A stretch of DNA of 64,000 nt from Sinohyriopsis cumingii (taxonomy: Eukaryota > Mollusca > Bivalvia > Unionida > Unionidae): positions 53,532,219 through 53,596,218 of the forward strand of contig CM068835.1 in the NCBI GenBank assembly GCA_028554795.2, read 5' to 3'. This document shows positions 14,801-28,125 of this stretch, in pieces (position 1 is the first letter of the stretch; each line of letters begins with the position of its first letter). The notes beneath the pieces were generated by a model. The model was given only the letters and a program-made list of their open reading frames with translations, made no database searches and had not been told where the DNA came from. The position numbers and the translations under genes were made by a program.

Positions 14801-15860
14801 AAAGTAGTTCATTGTCATTTGTATTTTTTAAGATATTCTGTTCACATATATTTAAGTTGGAAAATTCCTAGATAAATATAGACGGTGAATGGAATGTTCA
14901 ACTTTATTAAGACATTGACACATTTACCTATAGACAAGAAACTAATAAATACTCAACTAATCAAATACATTTTATAATGGAAAAAGTATGTCTAGTTGAT
15001 TTGTGTAGAGAAGAAAATCCAACACAAAATAAAATATACTTGGAGAACTCCTTCTCCCCAGCAAGCCAGATCAATCAATGTTTAGTGTTTTCTTATCTTC
15101 AAAGATATTTCTAGAAAATTCTAAATGTTGAATATCGGTTCAGGTTAGACCCCTGTTAAGTGCTCTTGTCCTTTAAATCTTGTGACTATACCAAAAAAGG
15201 AGACGTGCAATTTCAACAATGGTCTTTTGAATGGTCTTGATGTAAATTCTGTAAAAGTTTTGTTTATCGAAGTTATAGGACTTTACAGATGAGGTGAACG
15301 TGACAATTGGGGTAATATCCATTTACAATGCATGATCTGTTATTTTGGGACACTATTAAAATAATTATAAGGAGCAAAGCAATATATAGTTCATCATTCA
15401 AAAAATAGCAGTTGAATCGACAAGACAATGAGGTAGTTTCTGTTGGCAAATGTGACGATATAAGTATTTGAGAAACAAGGAAGAAGAACATCAAAGATGA
15501 AAAGTCAAAGGAATTATACTGAGGAAATAATTAAGATCGAATGTTGAAGTTAATCAAATGTACTAGATCATTTTGTAATTTGGTAAATAGCTATTCTATC
15601 AAACTAATACCAAAAATAACTTTAGAATATCTATCAGAAATGGTTTATTTAAGAACAATATAAGAACATATATATTTGCATCATAACCTGTATTGACCAA
15701 GAAATCTAATATTGAAAACCACAAAAGTAAATCTTTACGTCCATATACCCATTTGTAACTCACCCAGCAATTTCTACAATCATAGAAGTACATTTTAACT
15801 TATCCAGCTATTTATATAATCATGGAAGTAAATATTTAACTAACACAACCAATAATATCA
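11815..15860 (+). repeat. unknown dispersed repeat, copy A
   Basis: This stretch is homologous to the reverse complement of about 21080-22995. Shared landmarks include GATGTGTTGGATTCTTG-like sequence near 12010, GATTTAGGATTACATAG near 12190, ATATCATTTTGACTGCT near 14770, GGAATGTTCAACTTTATTAA near 14892 and TTTTGTAATTTGGTAAA near 15575. Identity looks like 70-80% with many indels, so the two copies are old. Copy A is longer because a minisatellite (12225-14747) fills its middle. There are no coding domains, so it may be a non-autonomous transposon or a segmental duplication. The outer limits are where I lose the match. Confidence 0.7.
12225..14747 (+). repeat. 22-24 bp minisatellite array, about 2.5 kb
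   Basis: Roughly 100 or more tandem units of the form GTAGGCATGTTTGTCTTTAAATTA, varying mainly in the middle (TTATC, TTTGTTTT, TATTTTTC). Variants recur in blocks: the run containing TTTTTCATTTAATTAG appears near 13485, 13640 and 13985, and a roughly 95-bp block repeats near 14278-14500. This shows higher-order amplification. Because many units are 24 bp, they create spurious open frames of MPTNLKTN-type repeats on the minus strand. The paralogue at 22555-22610 has only two or three units. Confidence 0.95.
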
Positions 15861-16220
15861 TCATATAATCACATTTCTAAATCACAGAAGTACCTTTATA
15901 ACATACAGAAGTAGATTTTTAACTCGTCCAACCATTTATCTAATCATAGAAGTATTTTTCAACTCATCGAAGTACATTTTTAAATCATACAAGTACATTG
16001 TTTGAACTCGTCCAACCATTTATATAATCATGGAAAAGCGTTTTAACTCGTCCAACCATTCATCTAATCATAGACGTACATTGTTAACTCTTCCAGTCAC
16101 AGAAGTACATTTCATTTTTAAATATTCCAATCATTTATATAGTCACAGAAGTATATTTCATTTTTAACTCATCCAATCATTTCATTTAATTCAAAGTCAT
16201 AGATGTACAATCCATTGATA
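15740..16220 (+). repeat. degenerate tandem repeat, about 40-60 bp unit
   Basis: Repeated segments of the type TTTTTAACTCGTCCAACCAT, then TTATCTAATCATAGAAGTAC, with variable spacing and spelling. At least eight partial copies can be counted. The array sits at the edge of repeat copy A, and a shorter version is visible on the opposite strand at about 21100-21260. Confidence 0.75.
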
Positions 16221-17742
16221 AATACCTTTTATGCAAGGGATGTTAGCTTACATCAAAGTATTGCAAAATTGCATTAATCCCTATCTCTTTATTAAACAAA
16301 ATTAAAAATGGGAAATCACTTGACATGGATAGGTTTAATACAAAATTATATTCATTTTTGGTGAATAAACATTGGACATTTTATATTAAGAGTTCCTACT
16401 TACTCAAAAGCATGGAGTTATTAGTTGCAAGGTAAAGAGGTAAAATCTGAGTTTTATTTTAAACACTGGAAGTCCATATGCGTTACCAATGTTGACCTAA
16501 AAGTTTTTTCTTCAGCCATTGCAACTAAAATTTTAAGAACATGTTTTACTAATTTTTTTTAATGTTGTGTCAATTTGTTTTTCCACGTGATTGATTTGGT
16601 CAATGCGAAAAGAAATATTTGCACTTATGAAGATCTCAAAACTAGATGTAATATTCGATGGGTTGGTTTAGGAATTCTTTGTTATATACATAGGTCCTGG
16701 AAAAAAAACTATGGAACTTAACAAAAGCTTGCTATCGTTGTAATAAAATACTTTGACGTGGTGGGCAAGCATGACAAAAGTTTGAAGCTTTTTTGTAAAC
16801 TATTATTGGAAATATATCGAGAATTGCTAACAAAAGTTCGTTAGGATTCAAGATTACATGTAATACAGGACTCCAGGGCCGTCTAGAGACGTAAATTCAA
16901 AAAGTATCCTTTATATATCTTTGATTCATTGTTTAAAGTGAAACATTCAGCAACACAACTTTGCTCTTTCTGTAATGAGCATCCACGTTTTCTAGACAAA
17001 ATCGAAACATTTTCGGGGTTTACCGCTATTAAATATATTTAATTTGATGGTAGAGCAGTTTTGGCCTAACTGACTTTTATAATTTTGTTTTAAAGTTATG
17101 ATCTCATTTTTGGGTTAAAGGTCTAGCCTTTCGTTTACAAACTTAGAATGTCCTGGAAGCACAAGTTTTACTCACGGTCATTTTATTAAATCTTGGTTTT
17201 TGCATAAGCCTGAGAAAAACAAAATTATTTCACTCCTATCTCAGGATCAGTATGCGGAATCATTCAGTTGTGTTCAGATATAATTTGAGAGGAAACATTT
17301 ACTTCAGTCATTCAAAGTGCTGATGAAGGACAGATGACAACCCGATCTCACTGACATAGTGCAGAGCAGCCAGTTCTTCAAAGGAGAAAGTCAGAGAGAT
17401 GTACTACCATATTTAAAAAGCGAATCCACCCAGTTGTCTATTGCACTTTTACACAATTGTAAGAATATGGTTTTGACCGATAATACCCAAGAGAGAGAGA
17501 GAGAGAGAGAGAGAGAATTATAATGTTGTCAGTGTTTAAGGCATGCGTACATTACGCAATGATGTTTCTGAATTATTTTCCGACAAAAATTAAGTACATC
17601 AATGTCTTTAACACTTGTGTAATATGATCTTATTGTTGTCTTTATTTTCACGTGATGCTTCAGAGCTTAACAGCCACGGAACTGATATACTTAATGTTTA
17701 TATATTATATCTGAACTAAACAGCGCTCATGATTCTTTTCAG
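16221..17742. other. non-coding, possible intron
   Basis: AT-rich sequence with no gene seen. It contains a (GA)n tract at 17491-17516 and ends in a clean polypyrimidine-CAG acceptor at 17742, just before an exon-like segment. Confidence 0.45.
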
Positions 17743-17979
17743 CATACATCGTTACCCGAGAGTGGTCTATTTACGTCCTACATTATTGAAAAACTACTGA
17801 GTAAACCCGTGCTGTACGAGCAAAGTGCTTGCAATGAAAAAACTGATATAAACTTAAGCTCTCTAGCCGTGGATTGCACTATAGCTAGAATACTCATAAA
17901 CTATAGCTGGAGAGGAAAGTCACAACACAAAAGCTTTTGTCAGAAAGCTGTCCACGTTACGGGTGCAAAAGCTATAGAG
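17743..17979 (+). CDS. exon-like segment, unidentified host gene
   Basis: A 237-bp stretch open in one frame (79 codons) and bounded exactly by splice signals: GATTCTTTTCAG before 17743 and GAG/GTACGTGAA at 17979/17980. Both ends are phase 0. It encodes a segment starting HTSLPESGLFTSYIIEKLL and ending VHVTGAKAIE. I do not recognise a domain. A second candidate exon in matching phase lies at 19599-19697. Upstream exons were not found. Coding status is inferred from the open frame and fitting splice sites only; a chance combination in 64 kb is possible. Confidence 0.42.
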
Positions 17980-19598
17980 GTACGTGAAATATAAAACTGT
18001 ATTCTCTTTTCGCTATCCGTATTGTGTGATAGAAAAGTTTAATTTATTGGATGTTCTAATATTTATTGTAAAGTTTACCGATAGTAAGATCTATGCCTTA
18101 TAACGCAATATTATTGGATGCACTATATTCTTTTTTCAGGTGAGTTTTATAACTGGACTGACGACGAATTTAATTCATTTAAATGTTTCATTCATTAGAT
18201 AATAAGAAAATACTCGAGTTCGTATAGTTGTTTAAGATTCGTCCTGTCGAATGCTAATTCACATGCGATCATGTTTAGTATGATAGTCTTGAAAAAGCAG
18301 CTACGATTCGCGCTCATCATTGGCACATGGCCAAGTCCCATGTTCAACACGGTCTTAGTTATTATTTTCAGCTGTTTGGGATGTGTGGAGGTATGGTCAT
18401 TATATTACCGTGTGTCTGCATTTGGATATCGGGTGTTGTAAAGCTGTTTTGATGTCTGGATTTGGGAGGGGTGATTTTGGCGGAAGATGTGTTATCTTTA
18501 ATGCAGAATCGTAAGTCTCGAAGGGATTTTGAATGACCTGCGTGCTGCTGTCGGTAATGATGTTTGCTCAGAGGAAGATGGTGGTTGTCTTGTGGTGATG
18601 GGGAACCGAAGCTCTGGGACCAATGGGTCTGCAGCGAACAAACGGGTTCTTGAGATCCTTCTGCAGACTGGGAAGAGCGGACCATGCGTACTGATTTCTT
18701 GGTCATACGATAGAGCGGTTGGACCGAATATACTCTTTGGTCGTCAACTGAACTCCACTAGCTATTAAGTTCCATTCTTTGTGAATTTATCAGTAACACT
18801 ATTTGGATATAAAACGGAATGCATTCAGTGTTACTATATGAGTGATTTTTTGTTGTTGTGTGGACCAAATATTTATCTGTATCTGTTCAAATTTCATACT
18901 TTATTCACACTTGGTGAATAATCACACATTCATGCTTGCGTAAATCCATAATTTACCTAAATGTAGATTAATAATTTTTTATTTATTTTCGCTTTTAATT
19001 TCTAAATATTGATCGTACCTGGTGGTAAATTCATAACTTTATCATATATTTTATTTTATAATCATTAATTTTTCTTGATTACTCGTTTTACGTTACATGT
19101 TACGATTCGTTCAAGTTATTACCAATATAATCTTCCTTATATCAGTTATCATTATCTATATCTATGTATGTGTATGTGTGTGTAACTAAAGAACATGCAG
19201 ACGTATGTTTTTATTGATCTTTAATTTATCAAATGATAACTTCAACTCAGACGTAAAACCTCAGAAGTTAAAATGTAACCCAAAACAGTTTCAGAATTCA
19301 AATGTATTTGAGCAATTTAGTTAAACGGTTCACCACAATTATTAATATAGATTTTCAATAGGACACATTGCAAAACGATGTGCATATATAACGCAATAAA
19401 GAATGTTCATTGTTGAAACAATATGAAAGCCATACTAACTATGCTTTTCTCATACTTGCATCTGAATATTGTCTTAATATTGTTGAGGTCCGTCGAGATC
19501 TTTTACATGTTATTACAAATATTGACTCTACGGTGTTGTAGTAATATTTATTGTGCTCTAAGAATACCAAATAAAATATTTTTCTACCTTTGTTTCAG
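17980..19598 (+). other. putative intron with a ratchet-like splice site
   Basis: A GT...AG interval of 1619 bp between the two exon-like segments. At 18131-18145 it contains TTTTTTCAG directly followed by GTGAGT, that is, an acceptor abutting a donor with no exon between them. The interval also holds a GC-richer patch at about 18300-18770 that has a minus-strand open stretch (18368-18706) rich in Ser, His and Gln. I could not assign that patch; it may be a relic of a mobile element. Confidence 0.35.
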
Positions 19599-19697
19599 AA
19601 AACAGGGACTAAATCTAGTAATGGCTATATGTCTCTATTTCCATTTTTTGAGGACGACAATGGATGCATTCAACTGGTGACTGGGTTTTACTGCTGA
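19599..19697 (+). CDS. exon-like segment ending in a stop, unidentified host gene
   Basis: It follows a good acceptor (CTACCTTTGTTTCAG) and is open in phase 0 for 32 codons before TGA. It reads KTGTKSSNGYMSLFPFFEDD, then NGCIQLVTGFYC. It would be the terminal exon of a gene containing 17743-17979, as the phases agree. An alternative is an internal exon ending at a weaker GTGACT donor after residue 26. A candidate AATAAA lies near 20015. No family was recognised. Confidence 0.38.
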   Translation, partial: KTGTKSSNGYMSLFPFFEDDNGCIQLVTGFYC

Positions 19698-21079
19698 TGC
19701 ACAGGTATTTAATTACAACTACTCGGATCTGAATGAAATTCGCGTAAAATGGTACCTGATCAAAATTATTTTTTTTACCATATCTCATTTCTTCCCAGGT
19801 GTGTAGTGACAGTCGGAGGTTACAAAAGTTGTATGAACAGTAACATAACTTCTTTCTTTAAAGATATTCTAAGTAAGTCACTTCAGCATTTAAGGATGAC
19901 AATATGAGCTTCCGTTAAACTGCAACAAGTCTCAGCTGTGAAGATAATCAAATTGGTATATAAATTTCGGCCTTGATCATTTCACCGTCGTCTTATTTCT
20001 AAAGCATATGAAACAATAAAATTCTAATTTATTCATATTCATATTTAATTTATTATATTCTCCACTTTACCCTGAAATTGTAATACATGTTTAAAAATCT
20101 TCACAGCTACAGTAACTGTAGATCGTTTATGACTTAATATGAGGAGTTTTCATAGTCACGTCGAATTCCTAATGGACCTTTGTTTGCGTTGATTACAGAT
20201 TTACTACCTTATTGTCAGTGCAAGCTCGTACATATCAGTTTTTCCAAATCATGCAACAGGAGTTCTTTTGCTGACTTTTTTCCAAAGCGTTTAAATACGA
20301 AAACAAACATCGAAATAGTTGGTAAGTTTCTCCTCCCTAACTTTGAGACCGTATAAAAGATGTTTTGAGAAACAGTTCAACATGACATTAGGTAAACATT
20401 GACAGGACATCAAACTGAAATGAATCCAATGTGATTAAATCTGAATGTATGTTTAAATCGTCAGTGATTATAGTACTCTGGTTCTGATTTCAAAGAAAAT
20501 ATTATATATTAAATAAACAGACAGTAAGTAACAAAATGGTACACCTGATAGATATATCAGGAACACAGATATTAAATAAGACGCGTAAGAGATGACGGTC
20601 AAAATTGGAACGTTACTGCCAGTCACATATATGAAAAAGATGAAAACAAATAAAATATAATAGATAAGAAACATGTCTGTGATCATTTGAACATTACAAA
20701 AATAATGAAAATCACATGCATGTGTATTCATTCAGGAGAAGTTTAAAACTTGTTTCCATTTTCATTTAATTAAGGTTATAAAACCATTCAGTGCGCAATT
20801 GTTTGGACAAACGTTTTGCCATATAAAATTGTATCACATCTATAAAGGTCATGTTTTACCTTCTCCCCAGATTGGATATAGCTGCTTTCTATAGCAACCA
20901 TAAACACATGAAAAGACCAAGGTTTAAAACTATTATCTAATCAATATAAATAGACGTAAAATGCAAAAACTTAAATATTTTGAAAACAGTAGCCAATCAG
21001 TTGCTTTAATTGCCGTCTTTGAATGAAGTACGTAAAAATCCGTATTAAACAACATAATTTACCTCTCAAGCAGACGACT
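19698..21079. other. non-coding, no gene seen
   Basis: AT-rich DNA between the putative terminal exon and repeat copy B. The minus-strand open stretch at 20468-20731 encodes an aromatic, hydrophobic peptide typical of chance frames in AT-rich DNA. Confidence 0.45.
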
Positions 21080-22995
21080 TCTAAAAATTATTATATAAAT
21101 AGTTGGATGGAGTAATATCTATTTTTCTGAGTTAAAAATTTACTTCTATAAATATATAAATAGTTGGATGAGTTAAAATGTACTTTTATGATCATAAAAA
21201 TTGCTGGTTGATTTAGAAATGGGTTCATTGACATAAAAATGTACTTCTGTTTTTCAATTGTTAGATTTCAAGGTCAATCAAATTCTTGCAGAAAGACATA
21301 TGTTATTATAATACTCTTAAGCAAGCCATTTCTGACGGATTTTCGAAAATTATTTTTCGTATCAATTTGTTAGAATGTCCCTTTACCAAATTACAAAACA
21401 ACCTGGTACCTGCTGTTACCTTCAACATTTCGTCTTGATTTTTTTCCCTCATGCATTTCATTAAATAAGTCATTTTAATTTACTTGTCTATAAGTAACTG
21501 TGTTATGTCATAATAAAGTGGAACATTCCATTCATCGCCTGTATATTATCTGGAAAATGTCCAACTGTAATATACGTTAAAAGAAAATCTTTTTTTTAAA
21601 AAAAGACATTGCAATACTTTCCTTTGGGAAGTTGGTAGCAGTCAAAATGATATTTGTAAAATTTATTTTAGTATCTAAACTAAGAAATTATTATCATGAT
21701 CCGTAATTTCTGCCTCCTATATAAATTTATTTCTAAAAGCGATTACTTCCCGGTTGCTGCTACTATAATATGAACCGATTAATGCGTCAATACAACATTC
21801 ACTTCCCCCAAATGCTTCTGCATTTCTTATACAATGCCGATATACAAGAAAGGTAATAACGTATTTCTTTCTATACGGATCGAAAATATATGTTCATTCT
21901 ATCTTCTCAAAATTTAGAACTCCGCAATTTAGGCAGCGGATTTTCATTCCATGAAATAGCAAACAAAGAATTTCAGCCTGTTAAACAAAAGGTTTATTTT
22001 TTTATATAAAGAAAATCTTTCACGGATGTTATATCAAAGAGTTTGTTTTCAAAATCCGAACGCCTCATTCTTTAGCCCACCCATGAAAAGCTTTCTGTGG
22101 ATGGTTTCTAAAACGAAAAGAAAGCAATGTAGCGATGTTGTTTGCTCTCTTGTTATAAAATAATAAGTACAAAAACAACAACAAGGGGAGAAGCGAGTTT
22201 ATGTTTATATATGGAAAAGGAAAGACGTTTCTAATGCTGTACTGAATTACACACTTGTGTATCGAAAACATGTCACCGTTATGACATGTATGTACTGTAA
22301 TTATCTTGTCTGTTTGTCTTACGGATGAAATATTGACAAATTTACATTTTAGGCAATTCCCCACGCACTCACGTCAAGTTTACTTACTTTGTGTTTGGGG
22401 CTACCAAAGGCTTGTTCTGGTTTCTGAACAATTGTGCTTATAAGGTTAGCTTCAAAAAATCAAATTACACAAAGTGAATAAAAACATAAAGATTTCAAAC
22501 GATGCTACAATATCAGCATTGACATTAAAATCTAATTAGGCAATAATATACTAAGTGTCCTAATTTAAATACAAACATGCCTACTAAGTTAAATTTAACA
22601 TTCCTACTACATTTCAATTGCCTTATTACAGTTTTCTATGTAATCCTAAATGTGTATAGTTAAATAAATAAATTGCGTAAATAAATTGCTTAAATAAAAG
22701 AAATTTTAATAGGCTCAAGAAAAGAAAATATAAAGTGAGACAAAATGTATACACCACATATCTCAACAAACACACACAAGAATCCAACACATCAGAGAGA
22801 GGATGCAAAGCATAGATTCAGTGAATGTAGCGGGCTTATATTTGTTAGTCTAACCATAGATGGAAAACTTTATGTCTAAACCAGATTATCCTCGACTAAA
22901 GAGCAACAAAGGACGACTCCAAACTTAACTGAATTGTCCTTGGTTGAGATTCTAGGAAACCGTTATCACCAAAGTTCATGACCTTTTAGAGCATT
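21080..22995 (-). repeat. unknown dispersed repeat, copy B (inverted)
   Basis: The reverse complement matches copy A (11815-15860). 21080-21690 pairs with about 14750-15860, and 22555-22995 pairs with about 11815-12260. Between these, 21690-22555 holds about 860 bp with no counterpart in copy A, where the large minisatellite sits instead. The minisatellite unit is present only two or three times here (22555-22610). The two copies therefore flank about 5.2 kb as an imperfect inverted repeat. Confidence 0.7.
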
Positions 22996-23513
22996 TTTTA
23001 AAATGAAGTTAAGCCTTAGGTAGAATAAGAAAATGAGTATATAATAAAATGTGACTGCATTTCTTTGGGAAAATATTAACTCGTTTTGTCGGATGGATAC
23101 TGTTGTCCACAAGGATGCGCACTATCGATCCGACAAAAATCCTTCATATTTTTCCATACAAATGTAGTAACCTATAAATATTAGTGAGAATGGGTGTATC
23201 AAAATTGACTTGGTTTTTGAAGAAACGTAAAGTGCATGTTCAAATAATATTTCATTCAGCAGTTCTTTATATCCCAGATATAAAATTATCCGACAGTCAG
23301 GAATATTCGAATGAAAATCAATATCTATCTAGCTATGGCACATTAACGTTAGTTTATGAATGTTGATTTTGCTGTCGGTAAGGAGCGTTTAGTTGAATAG
23401 TGTTAAGTTTAGGAAAGTTTGATTACTAGATTCGGCATTATTGTAATTTACAACTGTAATCAAGCATATTTTATTTCTTCTTCTTTTTCTTCTTCTTCTT
23501 CTTCTTCTTCTTC

Positions 23514-23547
<34 letters not shown>

Positions 23548-25146
23548 CATTATTATTATTATCGTTTTTGATGATTAGCAACATATAGTGCTAATCATGT
23601 GATGTCTGACTGACAAGTCTTTCGATGCTAATTTAGCGGTATATATCAAAGCCATAGGAATGGTTGTGCACCTCTGAATGAACACATGCATTTATGGCCG
23701 GTATTTTGCTACAGTCTCTATAAACCGCGTGATTTTCTTATTATCGGCGTCTTACATATATTAATACTTAATTTTACTTTAGAGATATTGTATGTGATCT
23801 TTCACTAGCAAGGTGCAAGTGTAGAGTCTACAAATTTGCAATCTATCAACCCCAATTATTTATACAAACCCATGGCACAATGCCAGTTGTGTTAAGGTTG
23901 GCTATGTTCAACATCATGCTGAACTTACGACAGTATCCCTAAACAGATATGTACCGCTCTTCTTGAAGTAATAAATCATATTGACTTATGGTAATTTTGC
24001 AAACCCAACAAGTAGTCCTCATTCGTTGTAGGCAACCATATTTTCTTCGAATGAATGAATGAATGAATGCTTACCTTTAATACATAAAATCAGTTTCATT
24101 TGATGTTTGTCCCATCTGTATGATATGCAACACTGATGCTAACAACATTATATTTTGAGGTAGGATCCTGTATAAACAATAGATATCACAAGTTGTAAGT
24201 AAACTTAATAATAATAAAAAAATAAATACGTCGAAAATTCAATGTTCAATAGATATCCTACTTCTTTGGTCTAGTGTTCTCATTACTAATAACAGAGAGT
24301 CATTTGGAATGCAACTTTATGTCAAACTTTGGCACTGAGAGCATAAAAAGACATCAATAATATTGTCGAATGAGATATACATTCCTGTAATTACTTAAAC
24401 ACGAATCATAAAGATTAAAACCTGTCAGGAAGCGAGATATAAACATTACTTTTTCATCAATATTACAATGGGGACGAAAAAACAATTTTCTATGGGGTCA
24501 ATAATATTTAACTCACCACCATGATATGTTTCCGTTATGAATGAAAATATACATGTAAGTTCTCTTTAAACATTCATTATTTCTGCTCCAGAAATCTTTG
24601 TCTTTCCTATAGTTTCAACTAATGTGCACCAAATGAATATTAGTGTATACCGACAGCTTCTCAGAAACCAAAAGTCCACCTTGGGAATAGAAAACATCAC
24701 CAATGGTCAGTCCAGACATTGATGTGGTTGCTAAATGTAAGTCCTTACGTGCATATGATTCGCTAATAACGAGATGGACAGGTCAAGTATGGCATATGAT
24801 GGATTGACTCTCATATTTACTAATAGTCTACAACCCAGTGCACCACGAGATTAGTATGTAGGTGACCCGTTTATGATATGAAGGTCCCTCGTTATTTGCT
24901 TTAAATGACCACTCCTTGGCTCTCCACATTACATTGTGCTCTAGACTAAACGAACTGGAACTACATTCATCATTACATAAATGTAAACAGAAGCGAAAAT
25001 AGAAACGGTGTTTCCAATCTGGCCGGCGTAGAACAGGACTAAGAATTCCAGTTATCTCCCTTATGCCCTTTCCGGCTCAACAATTTAAAAATTAGACCGT
25101 TAATCTAGATAACCTAATTCGAAACACTATTAAATCATCAACCTTT
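22996..25146. other. intergenic with TTC/TTA microsatellite
   Basis: No gene seen. A TTC tract becomes a TTA tract at 23476-23560, and a short GAAT repeat lies at 24050-24070. The last 150 bp may belong to the 5' part of the LINE that follows. Confidence 0.5.
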
Positions 25147-28089
25147 GTGTCAACTATCCAAGAGATACCTCTGTGTAGTGCATTATTGAATGTCCTATTA
25201 GTAGGAGCACCGGAAACGCGCACAGAAATAGTTTATTTTATCAACAATCAGAATATCAACGTCTTTTTCCTGATAGAAACATCGCTAAGAACATCAGTTG
25301 ATGAGCCCATGATCAAACGTCTTAACCACACCACCACTTTCAATTTCTACTACACATAGTTTGAACAAGTCCAAACCACACTTACACTGGAACAAAGTTC
25401 AGTCCATTTTTTCTGCCTATACCGCAATCCTCCTAGTAGAAAAAACAAGCTGTCTGAATCTCTCTTTTTGGAGCAGTTTAGTTTGGAAATTCGATAGGTG
25501 GCAACATGATTATTCCTGGAGATTTCAAATTATACTTTGACTGTCTCGGAAACCCAAACACATCAAAACTCCTAGATTCCATTAATGTTTTCAACCTCAA
25601 AGAGTCAGTTAACAAACCCACCCATAAACATGGTTACATTTTAGACTGGATTCTCCATAGACCTGATGATAATAGTATACGTTCTCCCTGGTATCCCACG
25701 AACTTGCATCAGATCCCCTCTGCATTATATGCCATCTTGACGTATCAGTCCCTAACCATCCACCTTTATATGCTACTAAGAGAAACCTCCATATGATAAA
25801 TAGAACCAAACTAATGCATGACATCCAAGCAAACCTAGCAACTTGCCTACCTCCTATAGCAGAACAACCCGATAAGTGTCTGAGTTAATTGCTCAACAAG
25901 TGCAGATTATCAATTTAAATGTTGTTCTCCATGGTATAGCAGTGTTAGGGACCAGCTTCGCACTGCTAAAAGAGACCGCCGTAAAGCTGAGAGGCTTTGG
26001 CTTTCTACCAGACTCACTATTCATAAGCAAATCTATGAAGCCACTAAGAAGAACGTCACAAATATGGGCCATGCAGCAAAATCAGCCCACTACAGCTCTA
26101 AGATCATGGAAAGTTTCAGCTGCAAAGAGATCTTCGAGATTACTAACACGCTAATGTCAAGGAAGAAATAAATGTACACCACTTCCGACTACCTTCTCTC
26201 CAGTCGACCTTCTAGACATGTTTGCAAATTTCTTCTGTGACAAAGTACAAACCACTGGAGATAAGCTTGACACCACAATTTCAATTGACTCGTCGTCACC
26301 ATACAGTTGGGATACAGAATTTCAGCAGCAACTATTAGCAGCTTTTGAACTTGTCTCTATGGATTTAGTACGTACAATCGTGATGAAGAGTGCACCAAAG
26401 TCATGTGAACTTGATCCAATTCCAACATCACTGCTGCTTGAGTGCTTAGATCCAGTATTGCCTTCACTAATTGATGTTATTAATATCTATCTCTCTCATT
26501 CGGGGAATTCCCATAATTTATTTCAAAACTGCCATTGTAAAGCCTCTGCTGAAGAAACCAAGACTCTACCATAACGATTTGAAGAACTACCGCCCAGTTT
26601 CTAATCTCCCATTTATATAAAAAATCTTAGAAAGAGTTGTTCTATCCCGGTTTGTATCTCATCTGAATTCAAACAGTCTTTTTAGCCTTGTACAATCTGC
26701 ATATCGCTCTTGCCACAATACTGAAACTAATCTTCTAAAAGTAGTTAATGATATTATCTCTGCTTTGGATAGCGGAAAGATTACAGTCCTCACCCTCCTT
26801 GATTTGTCTGCAGCATTTGACACAATTGACCATGATATATTACTTCACCGTCTCCAGCATGTATTTGGCATTCATAACGCAGCCTTACTGTGATTCAAGT
26901 CATACTTGGTCAACAGGACACAAATTGTGTCTGCAAATGGAATACACTCCAGCCCAATTAATCTATGTTGTGGTGTTCCACAGGGGTCTGTTTCGGACCT
27001 ATTCTCTTCATTCTATACACTTAGCCGCTCTCAAGTGTCATAGATCATCATCCAGTGTCTCACCAATTGTACGCTAACGACACCCAAATATACAAATCTA
27101 ACCACCCAACTGAAGTTGGTGCTACCATCCAAGGTGTAGAGAGGTGCATTTCTGATGTGAAATCATGGATGACATGTAACAAGCTGCAGATAAATGATGA
27201 TACAACTGAGGTCATTCTGAACACATTACAAAGACTTTCTCAGTCTCATCCTTTACCTCAAACAACAAATATCAGTAACACCAACATTAAATTCACACAG
27301 TCAGTACGAAACCTAGATGTCACTATGTACAGTACTCTCACGTTGCACCAACATGTCATGAACATATATAAGGCTGCATATCTTGAGCTGAGACGCATCA
27401 GCTCCATTCTCAAATATCTTTCAGTTGATGCAATTAAAACACTTGTATGTTCATTGGTACTTTCAAGACTGGACTATTGTAACTAAATTCTGTCTGGTTC
27501 ATCTCAGCATCTACTTCAGAAAGTTCAAAACACAGCTGATAAGATAATACTTAGAGTACCACGATCAGAGCACACCTCCCCGCCGCTCTGTACGCTAAAC
27601 TGGCTACCCATTCGATCCACAATCAAACACAAAATTTGTTCTCTGTGCTACGTTTCACTGACGGACTCCAGTCCAACATACCTATCTGACCTCACCCATG
27701 TGTACACACCAGCACGATTCTTACGCTCCTCTTCTGACAATCGTATTCTCATTATTCCCACTAGAAAAACAAAATCATATGGACAACGTTCTTTTGCATA
27801 CCAGCGCCCAGCAACGTGGAATGAATTGCCCACTGAACTTAGACACAAAGACACAGTGATTCCATTCAAGAGTACTCTTAAAACTCACTTATTTCAACTG
27901 CAAGAATAAACTTAAAGACCTAATAATGTTCGCTACCTTAAATATTTTCTGCATGTTTTTATGTTTTCTAATTTCATGGTGTTTTTTTTTTGTAATAATA
28001 TCATTATATATGTTTTGTTTTATTATGTTATAGCTGTTACCTAATGTAAATCGCATGGAGCTTCTAAAGATTAGGCGCCATACAAAATC

Positions 28090-28125
<36 letters not shown>
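25147..28125 (+). pseudogene. L2/CR1-like LINE ORF2, decayed
   Basis: A non-LTR retrotransposon copy. The apurinic-type endonuclease begins at about 25185, where VNFVRS-like sequence has decayed to LLNVLLVG, and runs through an IETSL segment. The reverse transcriptase spans about 26218-27486. It shows motif A (DLSAAFDTIDHD, near 26805), motif B (GVPQGSV-like, near 26970) and motif C as YANDTQIY near 27064, where one catalytic Asp of YADD has become Asn. A conserved C-terminal tail (SYGQRSFAYQRPATWNELP) lies at 27774-27830. The 3' end carries GGCGCCATACAAA and an (ATT)n tail at 28093-28125, typical of L2/CR1 elements. Several stops and frame changes show it is dead. No ORF1 was found. Confidence 0.85.

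Noticed and set aside
18368-18706. 112-codon minus-strand frame in a GC-richer patch
   Set aside because: Low-complexity Ser/His/Gln content with no motif, and partly open on the other strand. It may be a mobile-element relic but could not be assigned.
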